From positions 437,147 to 501,146 of the forward strand of contig NW_006496807.1 in the NCBI RefSeq assembly GCF_000471905.2: a stretch of 64,000 nt of DNA, written 5' to 3'. The translations under genes were made by a program, and so were the position numbers. This document shows positions 9,710-21,720 of the stretch, in pieces. The DNA comes from Amborella trichopoda. Lineage: Eukaryota > Streptophyta > Magnoliopsida > Amborellales > Amborellaceae. The notes under the pieces are model-generated. The model was not told the DNA's origin and ran no database searches. It saw only the letters and a list, made by a program, of their open reading frames with translations. Every line of letters starts with the position of its first letter. The first letter of the stretch is position 1.

Positions 9710-11110
9710 TCAGGGATAATACTTCTTCAAGTATCGCCCATTGATGGGGACCATTGCCTCTTCCCCATCAGGGTGTGTCAATATATAAGCCCCATTTGGC
9801 AAGACTTCCTTGACTATGAAAGGGCCTTCCCACTTGAGCTCAAACTATCCTTTGTGTCGCCCGTGCATAACGATCGACCTTCCAACCTCTTTTCATCGAG
9901 TGCATCCAATTCTTGATAACGAAGCTTGACCATTTCGTCTTCGGTCAGACCCTGATGTATGGTGACACGAAGCGTGGGAAGTTGAATTTCGAGGGGCAAG
10001 ATTACTTCTCTGCCATAAACCAGAAAATAAGGGGTGGATTCGGTGGCATTTCGTGTGGTGGTGCGATAGGCCCACAGGGCTTCAGGAAGTTTCTCATGCC
10101 AGTTTTTCTTTGTTTTTGATACCGACTTCCTTAAAACACTGCACAGGGTCTTATTGAAGCCTCAACTAAACCGTTTGCCCGAGGATAGTACATAGTTGAG
10201 TACTTCCACCCAAAACCGAACTGGTTAACCAAGCGATCAATGTGTTGACTTCTAAATTATGGGCCATTATCTAATATAATCCGATCAGGCACCCTAAACT
10301 AGTAAATGATACGATGCTATACAAATCAGCCACTGAGGCCCCAGGGACTTGCCTGAGAGGGATTGCTTCAGCTCATTTGGAGAAATAGTTCGTTGCTGTT
10401 AGGATGAAGGCAAGACCTAACACAGAAGGAGGTTCAATAGGCCTTACAACGGCCATACCCCATTGTGAAAAGGGCCATGATGCCACTGAAGGGTGCAGGG
10501 GCTCCGGAGGCTGGTGAATAAGGCTTGAATTCATTTGGCACACCTAACATCTTTTGGCATAGTTTAATGAATCCGCAACCATCGTCGACCAATAATACCC
10601 CAACCTGCGCATCCACTCATAGAGCTTAGGGCCATATTGATGTAGTTCGTTGATTCCGGCATGGATTTCCTTCAGCACCTGCCTATCCCCATTTGTGTCA
10701 ACGCATCGGAGAAAACTACCATCAAAGGAACACCTAAAGAGAGTGTCCTCATTGAGGTGAGTGTACTTGGTGGACATTCTTCGAATATTATGCATTCGAT
10801 GCGATCATCCGGTAACCGACCATGCTTGATAAAGTCAATTATAGATTCTCTCCAATCCTCTTCCTGCTCGATTTCCACACACATTAGGTCGAAGAACTCC
10901 TGCTCCCATTTCTCAGTGTTGGATCCTTGACCCTGTGCCATTTCCTGCTCAGCTTTAATAACATCTTTGGCTGCTAAAAGTGCCCCAAATGGATAAGGCA
11001 GACACTCTGGAAAGAGGATTATTTCATCATCCACGTCAATTTCAATTCCTAGTTCCATATATCTCCACTCTGCTACCCAAATGGGTGTGGGCCCTAGCAA
11101 GGACAATTGA
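9710..11110 (-). pseudogene. Element A integrase remnant
   Basis: Zinc-binding part about 10540-10800: HAGINELHQYGPKLYEWMRR then GYYW and YAKRC, the H-H-C-C type region of gypsy integrases. The catalytic core is broken: the first Asp motif, WGMDIVGPI in relatives, reads WGMAVVRPI here near 10455, so the Asp is lost. The C-terminal part near 9820-9960 has YQELDALDEKRLE. The frame ends with TGA at 9710-9712 after a KKYYP-like end shared by B and C. Upstream, about 10850-11110, is the linker with GPTPIWVAEWR and PYPFGALLAAKDV. Several frameshifts; cannot be functional. Confidence 0.8.
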
Positions 11111-11149
11111 ATGGTGTCTCTGAGCTTTGCGAGTGCACTAGCTTACGAA

Positions 11150-11460
11150 TTTAACCTTATGGGGATGTGACTTAAGGAAAATCATCAAATTGTGCCATAT
11201 AAGATTTTTCGGTGTCTAATAAGGCTTAAGAGTGTCCTTTCTCACGTCATAGATCCCCTTGAGTTGTCGTATCACCAACTCGGAGTCGTTGAAGATAGCG
11301 AGTTGTTCCAATTTTAGATCCAAGGCGATCTCCAATCCGATTATGTGAGCCTGATACTCGGCCTCATTATGTGAATCGGCTTCAACGAGAGATAATGATA
11401 GAGGAATTACACCCCCCCCCAAGGAGTCAGGAACACTACTACAGTGTCTCCTCGGTCAGA
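11150..11460 (-). pseudogene. Element A second (archaeal-like) RNase H remnant
   Basis: Segment with SHNEAEYQAHIIGLEIAL and NDSELVIRQLKGIYDVRKD. The pattern E in NEAEYQA and D in xDSELV-x-RQ matches the extra RNase H that Tat-lineage elements carry between the gypsy RNase H and the integrase. The usual GDSE reads NDSE here. A run of nine C at about 11410-11418 sits where the beginning of the domain should be and probably breaks the frame. It would remove RNA from RNA/DNA hybrids. Confidence 0.75.
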
Positions 11461-12320
11461 TTGGAGGCTCCATCGAAGTACATCTTCCACGTATGGGCAA
11501 GTTTTGCACAAAATACCTCTTCATCAGGGAGATCACTTGATAAAGGAGATTCTGCCGACCGAATGTGCTGCCAGAAAATCGGCCAAGGCTTGACCGTTGA
11601 TAGCCTTTAGTGGTATATATGTGATGTTGAATTCCATCAATAATGCTCATTTAGCAAGGCGTCCCGACAAGCATGGGCGTGTCATAAGAAATTTGATGAG
11701 GTCCTCTCTTGATATAGTCATACTTCGTGACTCAAAAAATAGTGGCGGGGCTTCTATACTGCGAAGATTAATGCCAGACACATTTTCTCAATGGGTGGAT
11801 AAATTTTTTCAACCCCTTGCATCCTGCAGCTGAGGTAGTACAAGGCGGTTTCCCTCCCTTCATCATTGTTCTGTGCTAATAATGCATCAAGTGACTCATC
11901 AAGAGCGATCACATATAGGATGAGAGGCCTCTCTAATTCTGACGTGGAGAGAATAAGAGAATTTAGTAGATATTCCTTGATGTCATCAAGTGCAGCTTGG
12001 CTTTCTTCATTCCATATGAATGTGGTATTTTTCTTTAACAGGTGTGTAAAAGGTTTACAATGTCCTAAGAGGCTTGAGATGAAATTTCGAATATAGGCCA
12101 ATTGCCCTTGAAGAGATCGCAGTTCTCGCAGTGTCGTTGGTGGTGGCATTTCTTGGATTGCCTTGATTTTGACTGACTCAACTTCAAGCCCTCGGTGTCT
12201 TATAATGAATCCCAAGAACTTTCCTGAGTACACTCCAAAAGTGCATTTCAAATGATTCATCTTGAACTGATGGAGGCGTAACTGCTCAAACACCTTTTTC
12301 AAGGTCACGCATGTGAGCAT
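11456..12320 (-). pseudogene. Element A RT connection and gypsy RNase H remnant
   Basis: Minus frame 11754-12320 (188 aa) has LKCTFGVYSGKFLGFIIRHR, then ELRSLQGQLAYIRNFI, PFTHLLKKN and LILYVIALDESLDALLAQ, followed by ETALYYLSCRMQG and YPPIEKMCLALIFAV. This is the standard order of the RT thumb/connection and the RNase H found in all Ty3/gypsy elements. The continuation (11456-11750) is in shifted frames, with IDGIQHHIYTTKG matching FNITYVPPKAIKG of relatives. Confidence 0.85.
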
Positions 12321-12860
12321 CTTTCCTTTTGGACTTCACCACCAAGTCATCCACATAGCACTCTACCTCCTTGTGCCTCATGTCCTTGAAGATAGTCGTC
12401 ATTGCTAGTTGATACGTAGAACCCACAATTTTCAATCCAAAGGGAATCATAGTGTAACAGAAGATCCCTTTTGGAGTCAGGAACGCAATGGCTTCCTCAT
12501 CTTCTAGCGCTATCCTTATCTGATTGTACCCGGAATACTCATCCATGAAGGAGAAGATTTGGCAATGAGTTGTTGAGTCAATCACCATCTCCGTAAATAG
12601 CAATGGGAAGTCATCTTTTAGGCAAGCGACATTCAGGTCATGAAAATCGATGCAAACCCTGATTTGCCCAATTTTCTTCTTGACTAGGACAACATTCGTC
12701 AGCCATTTTGGGTACTTGACTTCGCAAATGAAACTTGCATGCTTGAGCTTATTTACCTCAGCGTCGATCTGCATCTCAAGGTCTAGTCTGAACCTCCTTG
12801 ATATTTGCTTTATGGGCTTGACGGATGGATCGATGCCGAGACGATGGACTGTGACTTAAG
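12286..12860 (-). pseudogene. Element A reverse transcriptase core remnant
   Basis: Minus frame 12286-12774 (162 aa) shows GQIRVCIDFHDLN, the motif A region FSFMDEYSGYNQI with its Asp, FCYTMIPFGLK, and the catalytic YVDDLVVKS. Upstream, to 12860, is the HHLGIDPS..KPIKQ part in a different frame. Polymerase catalytic residues are therefore present, but the surrounding frame is broken. Neighbours on the same strand are the acidic linker (12856-13215) before it and the RNase H after it. Confidence 0.9.
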
Positions 12861-13330
12861 GATCTAGACCAGGCATCTCATGATAATGCCAGGCAAATAT
12901 ATCACGATTTGCTTGTAAGAAAGCGATATAATTCTCTTTCTCCTCTGGTGACATATTTGTCGAGGTGAAAGTTGACCTAGGGTTGGTTTCATTCCTTAGA
13001 CTTATTTCCTCAAGCTCATCAGTCGTGGCTTGCCCACCTTCCTCGCATTCTTCGGGGGCTTCCTGTAATTCTTCATCATTGGATTCGCAGGGGTTTTTAT
13101 CAACCTCAAATGCAGATATCCATGCTCCTGACATTTCCTTCAGTAAGGTTCTGGTGTGGGACATGATTCCTGCATTATTCTCCTGCCAGCCAATGGAAGG
13201 GTCTACCTCGAGCATGGTCAGTGTATCAAGCTGAAGGAGCTCATTTTGAAAGTCACGAGGGGATTGGGAATCAATGATTGTGAAGATAGGTACAACTTCA
13301 TGAGAGTCGTCATGATATATTAGTGAGTCT
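12856..13330 (-). pseudogene. Element A acidic linker before RT
   Basis: Minus frame 12856-13215 (119 aa): Glu-rich segment with EECEEGGQATTDELEEI, then MSPEEKENYIAFLQANRDIF and AWHYHEMPGLDP. The last motif leads into RT in Tat and other gypsy elements. Homologous stretches are in B (50643-50897), C (38290-38480) and E (63560-63990). No Asp-Thr/Ser-Gly protease motif was found in or before it. Confidence 0.7.
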
Positions 13331-14640
13331 ATATCATAGGTTTGGGTTGAACGGTAGGTCGAGGGACAGACTTAAATGGAAGAGGTTTGTTTTGGGATGC
13401 TGGCTGACTTGCCGTGCAGCTGGCTTGCTCTGGGAAATTTGGGTGGATTGGGTAGATGGAACTTGCATTAGGGGAGTAGAGTTTTGAGGTTGCGGCTTAG
13501 GAGGTGATTGGGTGTACGGGACCGATGATGGCCTCAGATATTTAAGGTGTGACGGTTTGGACGAGGTGTTTGGGTATGAGAAAAGAGGTGGATTAGACGG
13601 GGAACATGGGTATGGGAGAAGTGGCAGACCAGGATACTTTAACAGCTTCGGTTTTTTGGGCGAGGCTGTAGTTTCTTCCCGAACCTTAGACTCATTTGGC
13701 CTGTGTTGGTTTACGCTTCGGAGTTTCGAACCGCGTGGCAGGCTTCCTGGGTATAGAAGCTCTACCCTCTTGACTCTCTCAGCCTTTACTCGAAGTCAGG
13801 CTCGGGCGGCCACTGAGGTTTCTTTGCTTTGGGTCTTCTACACTTCTTGCCACTTTCCTCAGCAGTAAGAGGTGATTCCATCCTGGCACGAGCTATTAAA
13901 GCATCAGCAACAGTCAGGAACCCGGTTTCCTAAGCCAACGTCCTTCTCAGTCGCCTCCGATGTCGTCTGTTGATATTAGAACTCTCCAATTCCTTATCAA
14001 GGGCCTCAAAATCTAGGCACTTCAGAGTTGTACCTGCAAAAGAGGTAATAGAAGAAGAGGGGTTAGGATGTGAGGGGCTTTTAAGGTCATCTCCCACATC
14101 GGACCGATCTGGGCAACTTTTTACGTTATTACTGGAGTTTGACGTGTGTAGGGGATCTTTTGGGTCTTTCCCCTGCTTAGACCGTCGGGGGATGCTTTTA
14201 ATGTCGTCACCTTCATTGGACGTGACTTGAGTAGATAATGACTCGGGGATTTCTTACTGATGAGAAGAGGGAGTAGGGAAGACGTCTTGCAAGGTCGGTA
14301 GCGGAGGAAGGGGTTTGAGAAACTCCTTCTCGACCTGAGGTTGGGGAATCCTGCTCTTCTGACGAGCGACCTTTGGTAACTGTCTCTTTCTAGTACCCTT
14401 TGAAAGCACCTGTCTGGTCTTGTTAGGTTCATGGGAAGGTCCAGCTTGACGAATCGCCTCTCGTTTTAGGGACTTCAATCTGCTCCACCCATGATATACT
14501 TTCCATGGTTGGGAAGTCGAGGGCTCCTGTGAATTAGAAGTATCATGACAGGAGGCTTGCAATGAAATGTCTTCCTGAATGGGAGTAGTGACTTGAGGGT
14601 CAACTTCTAGAGTGGCGCAAGCAAGGTGAATTCTCTGCAC
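13331..14640 (-). pseudogene. Element A proline/serine-rich spacer, no protease seen
   Basis: Heavily broken stretch between the zinc knuckles and the RT linker. Recognisable pieces shared with B and C are KPLPPLPTLQD (about 14285-14320) and an imperfectly repeated DDxKS-x-P peptide (about 14080-14210). Tat elements should encode an aspartic protease about here; I could not find a D-T/S-G triplet in a credible context, so it is either too decayed or missed. ORFs on the plus strand here are shadows. Confidence 0.5.
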
Positions 14641-15110
14641 TTTCTCTGTGATTATGACTTTGAAACCATAGCACTCACTTAGTTCATGCCCCCATATCTG
14701 GTGATACGGGCACTAGATGTTCTGAGTTCCCTGGACGAGGCGCTTGGGCTGCCTTACTGGTTTTGGCACGATGATTCCCTCTTGGAGCATCATACAGAAT
14801 AATGCTTGGAGGAAATCTGATGGTAATTCATTGGGGGAGTATGGGCCTTTATCTTTCTCTTGGACAGTCACCGCATGGGAGGCTTATGCTGCCCTGAATG
14901 CTTTCTTAAGGTCCTCGAGCCGTATCTGACCCTTCTGAATCAAGGCATCGATATGATCTTTGATAGTGTAGAATTCTTCCAGAGTGTGCCCTAACCTTCG
15001 ATGACATGCACAATAATTCATGTGCGTATCAAGACTAGCTTGTTTATGATTTTTTATCTCAAGCAACTCAGTCATGTTTTGCTTCAACAACAGTTGTAGC
15101 AAAGAGGGAA
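14640..15110 (-). pseudogene. Element A zinc-knuckle region (two knuckles)
   Basis: First knuckle near 15010-15040: YCACHRRLGHTLEEF followed by YTIKDHIDALIQKGQI; the last Cys is Phe. Second near 14670-14710: CPYHQIWGHELSEC, preceded by an in-frame TAG where relatives have Trp. These are C-x2-H-x5-H-x5-C type, used by Tat elements in place of a classic CCHC nucleocapsid. Element C has an additional module between the two. Confidence 0.65.
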
Positions 15111-15379
15111 CCCATTCCTTATCGAAGCTATAGACTTTATTCTTTTGTCTATACCTGAAGTCGCTTCAATTAAGGTTCGGAGGAGAAGCACCTTGTTGCA
15201 TGACTGAGGTTGTTGTTGACTTGCCTGGTGTGATGCCTGGGTCTTCGATGGACCTACCCCTTTGAAGAGATCCAAAGTCTGAGGGGCAGTCTTCTTTGGG
15301 TCAGTCACAGTGACGGCAGCGCTAATCATTCCCTTTTGCTGGTTGCCCCAAGGGTTAGGTCGAGAACGCCCATTACCTC

Positions 15380-16330
15380 GGCCGTTTCCTGAGCTTGAAG
15401 ACAGTGGTCGCGACCCGCCATGGTGTCAGAACAGGCTCTCAATGAAAACCGGCTTGGAGATCAGCTCTGACATGGTGGTTGGGTTCGAGGCCTCAACATG
15501 CAAAGCAATCTCAGGCCATATGTTGCGCACACAAGTCTGGACTTCTTCCTTCGTAGACATGGGACTGGAATGGTAAGTAGCCAAATCTCTCCATCTTGCT
15601 ATGAACTGATCTACGGGTTCGTCTGGCTCTTGGATCAAGGTGAGAAGCTCGATGGTTTGGACCTCTCTCTTGATCTCATAGAAGCGCTAGTAGAACAGTC
15701 ACTCCATTTCCTCCAAAGAATGCACTGAGTTAGGAGGAAGCCGAGCATACCACTGAAGAGCTGGACCGTCAAGGTTCTCAACAACTGACGGAGAAGGAGT
15801 CTCCCATCAGATGTTATCTTCTAACATGCCGCTTGGAAATGAGCGAAATGCTGATGCAGAGAAGTTGTGCCATTAAATAGGGGGAGCCTCCCCTTTTGGT
15901 AATTAGGGGGAAATGTGACCTGATCAATATATGAGGGGTATGGCTTGTCCCTTGCAGACCAGGAATCTGCTTGTTCCGTCGGCTGTGGTTAACCGTCGAG
16001 TCAATATCTGCCTGTGACATGGGGAGAGGGACGAAATTGGCTTGTGAGGCAGCAGGAGGAGGCTACCTTGAAGCTGCATCGTCCGGGTGATGGGAGTTTG
16101 TCTCATGATGGGACGAATTAGCTGCGAACCACATACTTTCCATGCGGTCGATCTTCTCCACCATTGCTCGTACCATGTGTTCGAACCTATCCACGCATTC
16201 CTCTTGGTTGTCATTAGGTTCGTTGATGACCATCATGCTGATCCTCTCTTTTAGGAAGTTGGTCTCTGGTGCAGTTGAGACCTTGCGTGGCTGCCGTACC
16301 GGTCGTGGCAAGTCGGTTAGTAGAGGCTCA
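15380..16330 (-). pseudogene. Element A gag remnant
   Basis: N-terminal block 16063-16311 with ISMMVINEPNDNQEE and FEHMVRAMVEKID, then a middle part equivalent to YIDQVPFLPNYQTGKLPLFN of element C (about 15870-15930), and a C-terminal block 15426-15638 with VDQFIARWRDLATYH and EIALHVEASNP. The order matches Retrotrans_gag (capsid) of Ty3/gypsy elements. Several frameshifts separate the blocks. Next after it are the zinc knuckles. Confidence 0.75.
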
Positions 16331-16617
16331 GCATGCCCTGACTGAACTGGAGCCTTGTATGCAGAGCACGTGAGAACTGGTTCTTGACAGTCTTGGGACC
16401 GCGGGTGCTACGAGCTTAGGTTATCTCCTACGATGCTAACAACCATGCAAGATTCTGGTGCTTCTTCTACAGGCTCTGTCATCTCCTGAAGCGGGTAGAA
16501 AGGACTCTTAGGAAGAAGGTCACTGAGAGTGGCTGCCCCGACTGTCCTAGTTGCTTCCTTGGTCAGGATTCGCAGACCCCTGTCATGTTTAGCCTTGAGA
16601 TTCTAATGCCCCACTCT

Positions 16618-17568
16618 CTAGAACTGGGATTGAGACCAGAACTGGTCCATTTTTCTTACGCATGAGAGAGCCATGTCCATGAGATGAGGAAAGGGGTGTG
16701 GACCTCGAACAAGGGTCAATCCAGGCCCCTGCATTGGCTTGAAAGAAGTTGGGGGATGAAGGACTTCATCGTCTGTTGAGTCTTTTCCCCTAGCTCTTTT
16801 GTGGTTTCTCAAGACATGACTGTCCTGATGGAGTTGGCTCAAGATGGTACTCTTGGGGAAGATCTTTGAGTACCACGTCTTGAGAAGCTTGCCTTGAGGG
16901 GAGGAGGTGATTGGAGTAGGGGTGGACTCGTGATGGTGTCCGAGTCGAGATCCGGGAGTAGTCCATGATGGTGGTGCATGTGCGCCCCTTGAGGTAGAAT
17001 TCTGAGTGATTTTGGTGTCAACCCGGGCTCGAGTAACGGGTTTGGCCTTAGGAGGCCGAGAACCGCAAGCACGTATCTGCAAGGAAACAAGCGCGAGCCT
17101 ACCTCTTACAGGGTGCACAAGTGTGTGCCGAGAGAGAAGACGAGGGGATCATCTCCCGTGTACTCGGGTCGGCGTAGGAATAGCGTTGCCCCAAGTGGTC
17201 AGATGCTCATGCATGGTGCGTGTAGTATTTGGCCCAAGGAGACCAAATCATGAACACTGACTCAAGGCATTACAACGGTTGCCCCGAGGTGTGGCTCGAG
17301 CGGATGACCTTCAAGCCTTAGTGTGCATGCGAGAGGTGGAGACCCCATGGTCTCCTCCTTGATGTGTTGAATCTCTAAACATAAAGACCCGAGGTAGTGC
17401 AGGAATGTGGGGGGTAGCCTTGCAGCGACCCACAGGGGCAACAACAACTTGTTTACCTTTTGCAGATGGGGACTGAGCAGCCTTGTAGCATACCTTGGCA
17501 ATACGATCGGCAAGTCACTTGCCGGTATTAGGGTGCATATTGTGAGTGGGGGTAGATGTGCCACCCAT
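16618..17568 (-). pseudogene. Element A ORF1-like leader reading frame
   Basis: A reading frame between primer site and gag, beginning with ATG at 17568 (MGGTSTPTHNMHP). Blocks shared with B and C are KAAQSPSAKGKQ (about 17455-17490), WYSKIFPKSTILSQ (about 16820-16880) and MALSCVRKMDQ (about 16640-16675), with a Pro/Ser-rich part between (SRPPKAKPV). One stop and shifts interrupt it. Ogre-type members of this lineage are known to carry an additional ORF1 upstream of gag with unknown function; I infer this is the equivalent. No domain recognised. Confidence 0.5.
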
Positions 17569-17870
17569 GCGAGGCGCTCTAGTGGGAGTTCCATTAAGGC
17601 TTGGAGATGGGGAGTTAGGGACCTTTAAGTCCCTTCTCATGCCAATCCAGGTCAAGACCTGGGAGCTAAACATTAGGTCTTTTCTCAAGAGGAAAGTCGG
17701 GAATGAAGTTCAGGGAGCTTGTTCCCGAGGGGAACTCGTAAATGCGGGGATTAGAAAATCTCCAATTCGGATAAATGGGTTAAAGAACCCTGAAGTCATG
17801 TGTGAGCAATCAACATAAATAAAAGGAGAGACAGACCAAACAAGGACAATCTGACGATGGGGTAGAGTGT

Positions 17871-17887
17871 CCCCAGTTGAGTCGCCA
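17871..17887 (-). promoter_or_regulatory. Primer binding site of element A, tRNA-Arg type
   Basis: TGGCGACTCAACTGGGG on the minus strand, three bases inside the 5' LTR end. It fits the 3' end of a plant tRNA-Arg whose acceptor stem reads GAGTCG-CCA, the primer reported for Ogre/Tat elements. B has TGGCGACTCTATTGAGG and C a shortened GCGACTCCACGGGGGACT. Confidence 0.75.
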
Positions 17888-17890
17888 ACC

Positions 17891-19572
17891 TGGTTAGATG
17901 CCTCGATCTTGCCCTTGAGTTGGGTTAACCTGGTGGCAAGTGTCTTGAGTTTTAAAGGAAACCCGAGACCTGAGACCACTCTCTCAGGAACCTTGTGTAT
18001 AAAACAAGGGTAGGTACACCAACCAATGATAGAGGAATTAGGGTGTGAGGAGGGATACACCTCACCTGGGTTCGTAATGCACTCGGGCTAACTCGTGTGA
18101 GCGCCCTCTTTGATCATGATGCAAAGCCCCCCAAGCCTACGACTGGTTCGCAATCGCCTCCCTTGATCTGTTCTCTCTTCTTTCTATGATTGCACACATT
18201 CATGTTAGTATACAAGATAAAGTGGGTCAGAGGACCTCACTTTGCCTTTAGGTGAATGCACACGAGCGCACATTTGAGGGGTAAAATAAAGAGATGGAGA
18301 CCAGTTGGATGTTCACTGGTCTTCTAGGCAATGAAAAGAGAGTGGAATAAAGATGAGAGGAAGAAAAAGGGGGGGGGAGGGGAATATTAGAAAATAAAAA
18401 ATTAGTATGAAAGCCATACTAATCTCTCAAAGAGGAGAAGAATAAACTCCTAGAGGGTTGTCTGCTTTTCACCCAGTACTCCAAGGAAAGAACTTTAAAG
18501 ACTGGTATGGCTTTCAACCAACACTTTAAGGAAAGAGCTTTAAATTTCATTAAGTTGGTCTCCAATTGAGCCTCCTTACATTGAGATATCACTTGTTTAT
18601 ATAGCGGTGGGGCCCAAACATGAGTGGATGTCCAAAATTCACCCTAATTTATGAAAATTACAATTTAATTGAATTAAAAGAAATTCTAAAAAGGGGACAA
18701 AATGACGATTTTACCCTTGCCCAACAATTCACGTAATTCCAATTCAGTCCTAGAAAGTGTGCAATCTTCCAAGGATGATTCGACGTTGCTCCGATTCTCC
18801 TTTGGCCAAAAGATGATTGTTTTTTTGTTAGGCTCGAAATGACAATTGTTTTGATAACCATTTCGAATCACGTATCGCATTTTTGGAACACGATCATGCG
18901 ATGCGAAATTTGTGATAAACTTATGATCTTTGGATCAAGATTGCACCCATTTCTGGACATTTCTTCATGATTTCTTTGCTAAATTTTGATGAGCATGCTG
19001 TCACGAATGTTTGGAAACAAGCGCAACTCGATTTCGTGCTTAAACGACGATTTTCCACGTTTGGGTTTTTGGACAGAATCTGCATTTCGATGGCCTAAAT
19101 TTATAGCAACTTCGTCGCTCTCATGCGTCGAATCCAACCATTCATCACGTCCGAGATTCGGCTCGGATGTAGCCTCAGACCTCAGGCACACAATGGAACT
19201 AGTTTCATGTCGATCCGTTGTGCGAGAATTGTGATATTGACCCTTGATCGAGGTGTGTCACTGCTGATTTTACTACAACTTTTACCACGAATCATCAAAT
19301 TCTCACTAGGTTTTCTCCTTGCTAGGGTGACGGCGTGAGCCATGCCACATATCAAAACACCCAGTAGGACGAGATGAACACGCTCCCAAGATTTGGGCTC
19401 GATCTGACTGAAGACGAGGGAGATACGCCCTTCCAAAGTTGAACTCAAAACTGTGAAAACCAGTCTTCATTAATGGCAACTGATGCAAGGAGGGCGCATG
19501 GGAATAGCGTGCGGCCTACCCTTTTTTGGTATTTCAGCCATAACTTTTTCCTGAAGCGTATGATTGAGCCGA
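17891..19572 (-). repeat. 5' LTR of element A, inner part with 2-kb deletion
   Basis: Begins TGGTTAGATGCC and follows the A 3' LTR (2805-) until one 45-bp unit (about 18499-18543), then jumps to sequence equivalent to about 5527, losing the array, purine tract and hairpins (about 2.07 kb). It continues collinear with 5527-6560 to GATTGAGCCGA at 19572. TATA at 18596-18604. Confidence 0.8.
18596..18604 (-). promoter_or_regulatory. TATA box, A 5' LTR inner part
   Basis: CTATATAAA on the minus strand in the same GGGCCCAAACATG context as the other LTRs. Because the downstream leader with the hairpins is deleted here, any transcript from this copy would lack them. Confidence 0.6.
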
Positions 19573-19759
19573 GAAGAGGGACGAAGGCTGGTATGTTTTT
19601 CACCCAGATCCTTCAAAAAGAAGAAGAAGAAAAGGGATGAGAGAAGATATAGTTTAGCTTGACTCTCGCCAAACCTTCCAAAAGGGAGAAGAGACAAAAA
19701 GCATGAAAGAAGAGAGCGTAGGAGTAGAGAGAAGAGAAAGAGAAGAGAAAGAGAGAGAA

Positions 19760-20065
19760 GACGTTTGGCACGGCGACTAGCACGGAGGCAAGATTAGCAC
19801 GACAGTAAGACTGGCACGGCGACTAGTCTGACGCAACAACTAGATGGGAACGGTAACTAGACTGACTCAGCAGCTAAACTACTCGACGGCAAGATTTGCA
19901 TGATGCCAAGACTGGCATGGCAGCAAGACTGACATAGTGGCAAGAGTGACATGGCAGCAAGACTAACATGGAGACAAAATTGGCATGACGGCTAATCTGG
20001 TGCGGCAGCTAGATGGGCATGGTGGCAAGACTGGCATGACGGCACAAGGCTCAGCCTGCCCTCCA
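19760..20065. repeat. Degenerate GACTGGCATGGCAGCAA repeat
   Basis: About 12 irregular units of 20-27 bp around GACTGGCA[TC]GGC[AG]. Related, shorter stretches are at 3838-4085, 22190-22420 and 54940-55180 in the other minus-strand LTRs. Confidence 0.7.
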
Positions 20066-20104
20066 ATCAAGCAAGTGAAGAAGAGAAAGAGGAGAGGAGA
20101 GAGA

Positions 20105-20515
20105 AATGTTGTGCACAACGGTGTACACTGCCTGCCAGAGAGAGAGAAGAGAGAAATGTCACTCACGGCGATGTATTATGCCATTCCAGATAGAGAGAGA
20201 AGAGAGAGATGTCACGCACAGCAGTGTACTGCGCCCCAGACAGAGAGAGAGAAGAGAGATGTTGCACACAGTGATGAACTCTAATGTGTTTGACAAAGAG
20301 AGAAGAGAGAGATGTTGCGCACGTCGGTGTACTCCATCATGCTAGACAAAGAGAGAAGAGAGAGATGTCACGTACGGTGGTGTATTCCACTGTGTCAGAT
20401 AGAGAGAGATGTCACATACGGTGGTGTACTCCATCGTGCCGAACAAAGTGAGAGAAGAGAGAGATGTCGCTCAAGGTGGTGTACTCCATCGTGCTAGATA
20501 GAAAGAGAGAAGAGA
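20105..20515. repeat. Hairpin array in the D-like LTR piece
   Basis: Seven or so units about 52-55 bp apart, each with a palindrome-like GTCACGCACAGCAGTGTACT...-type core followed by AGAGAGAGAAGAGAGA. Arms are weaker than in A and B, for example TTGTGCACAACGGTGTAC at 20110. Confidence 0.65.
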
Positions 20516-20966
20516 GAGAAAGAATGGGGAGAAAGAAGAGAGAGAGAAAAAGAAGAGTGAGGAAAGGAGAAGAGGGAAAGAAGAAAGAGGAAAAGAAAAA
20601 GAGGAAGGAGGAAGAGAGAGAAAGAAGCAGAGAGAAAGAAGCAGAGAGAAAGAAAAGAAGCAGAGAGAAAGGAAAGAAAAGAAGTAGAGGAGAGATAAAG
20701 GAAAGAGGAAGAGAGAAATGAAAGAATAGAGAGAAAGAACAGAGAAAAAGAGGAGGGGAAATAAGAGAGAGAAAGAGGAGGGAAGAAAGAAGAGAGAGAA
20801 AAGAAGAGAGAGAAAGAAGAGAGGAGAGAGAAAGTTAACTTAACGCTCAAGGGTACCTGCTTAGATCTTCTCTCTCCTCTCTCTCTCTAAACCATGACCC
20901 AAAAACTTAAACAAGAGTCCAAATTTATTAATCGACGAAGGGTCCATTTCATGTGAGCATCACGTT

Positions 20967-20975
20967 CTTATATAG
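20967..20975 (-). promoter_or_regulatory. TATA box in the D-like LTR piece
   Basis: CTATATAAG on the minus strand, at the conserved position upstream (on the element strand) of the CT/GA-rich leader. Confidence 0.6.
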
Positions 20976-21720
20976 ATTTTAAGTCCAAACATGGGTGGAG
21001 GCCCAATTCTTAACCTAATTATGGGAAAATGGGAATTAAATGAATTAAAGAAAATTAAGAAATTAGGGGCAAAATAACGATTTTGCCTGTCACCACAAAT
21101 CTTCAAATTCTAATTAAGTCCCTATGATGGCCATGCAACATTTACGATCTTCCGGGATCAGTTTGGGGTTCTTCCGGTCTTCATTCGGCCAAAATATTAT
21201 TCTTTTCTTGATCGACTAGAGAAGAAGGTCATTTTGATACCCATTTTGAGCCATGGATCGAAATTTTGGGCCACAATCACAAGATGTAAAAATCACGAGA
21301 AACGTGTGATCCTTATTTTTAAGATCACGCCCGTTTCTCAGTGTTTTTCCATGATTTTTTCATTATATTTTGATGAGCATGCAGTCATGAGAGTTTGGCG
21401 ACGAACATTGGTCGGTTTGGTGTCGAAACGACCGTTCTCAAAATTAGGTATTTTTGCCGAAATTTAGTTTCTAGTGACAAAAAATTACAGCAACTTCGTA
21501 CTCATCGTGCATCGAATCTGATTATCCATCACGTGCGAAGTTCGGCTCAGATGAAACATCTGACCTCGTACTCATAATGGGTCCGATTTTAGGTCGATCC
21601 GATGTGTGAGCATCGTGATTTGACCCCTTGATCGAGGCGCGCTTGGACTGAAAAATCTACAACCTTGCCTTGGATCGCAATATTATCTCTTGTTTTTTCC
21701 CTGCTCGGGCCACGACATGG

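Noticed and set aside
13331-14250. Aspartic protease domain of element A
   Set aside because: Expected from lineage, but no D-T/S-G motif in a hydrophobic context was found in A, B or C. Not annotated.
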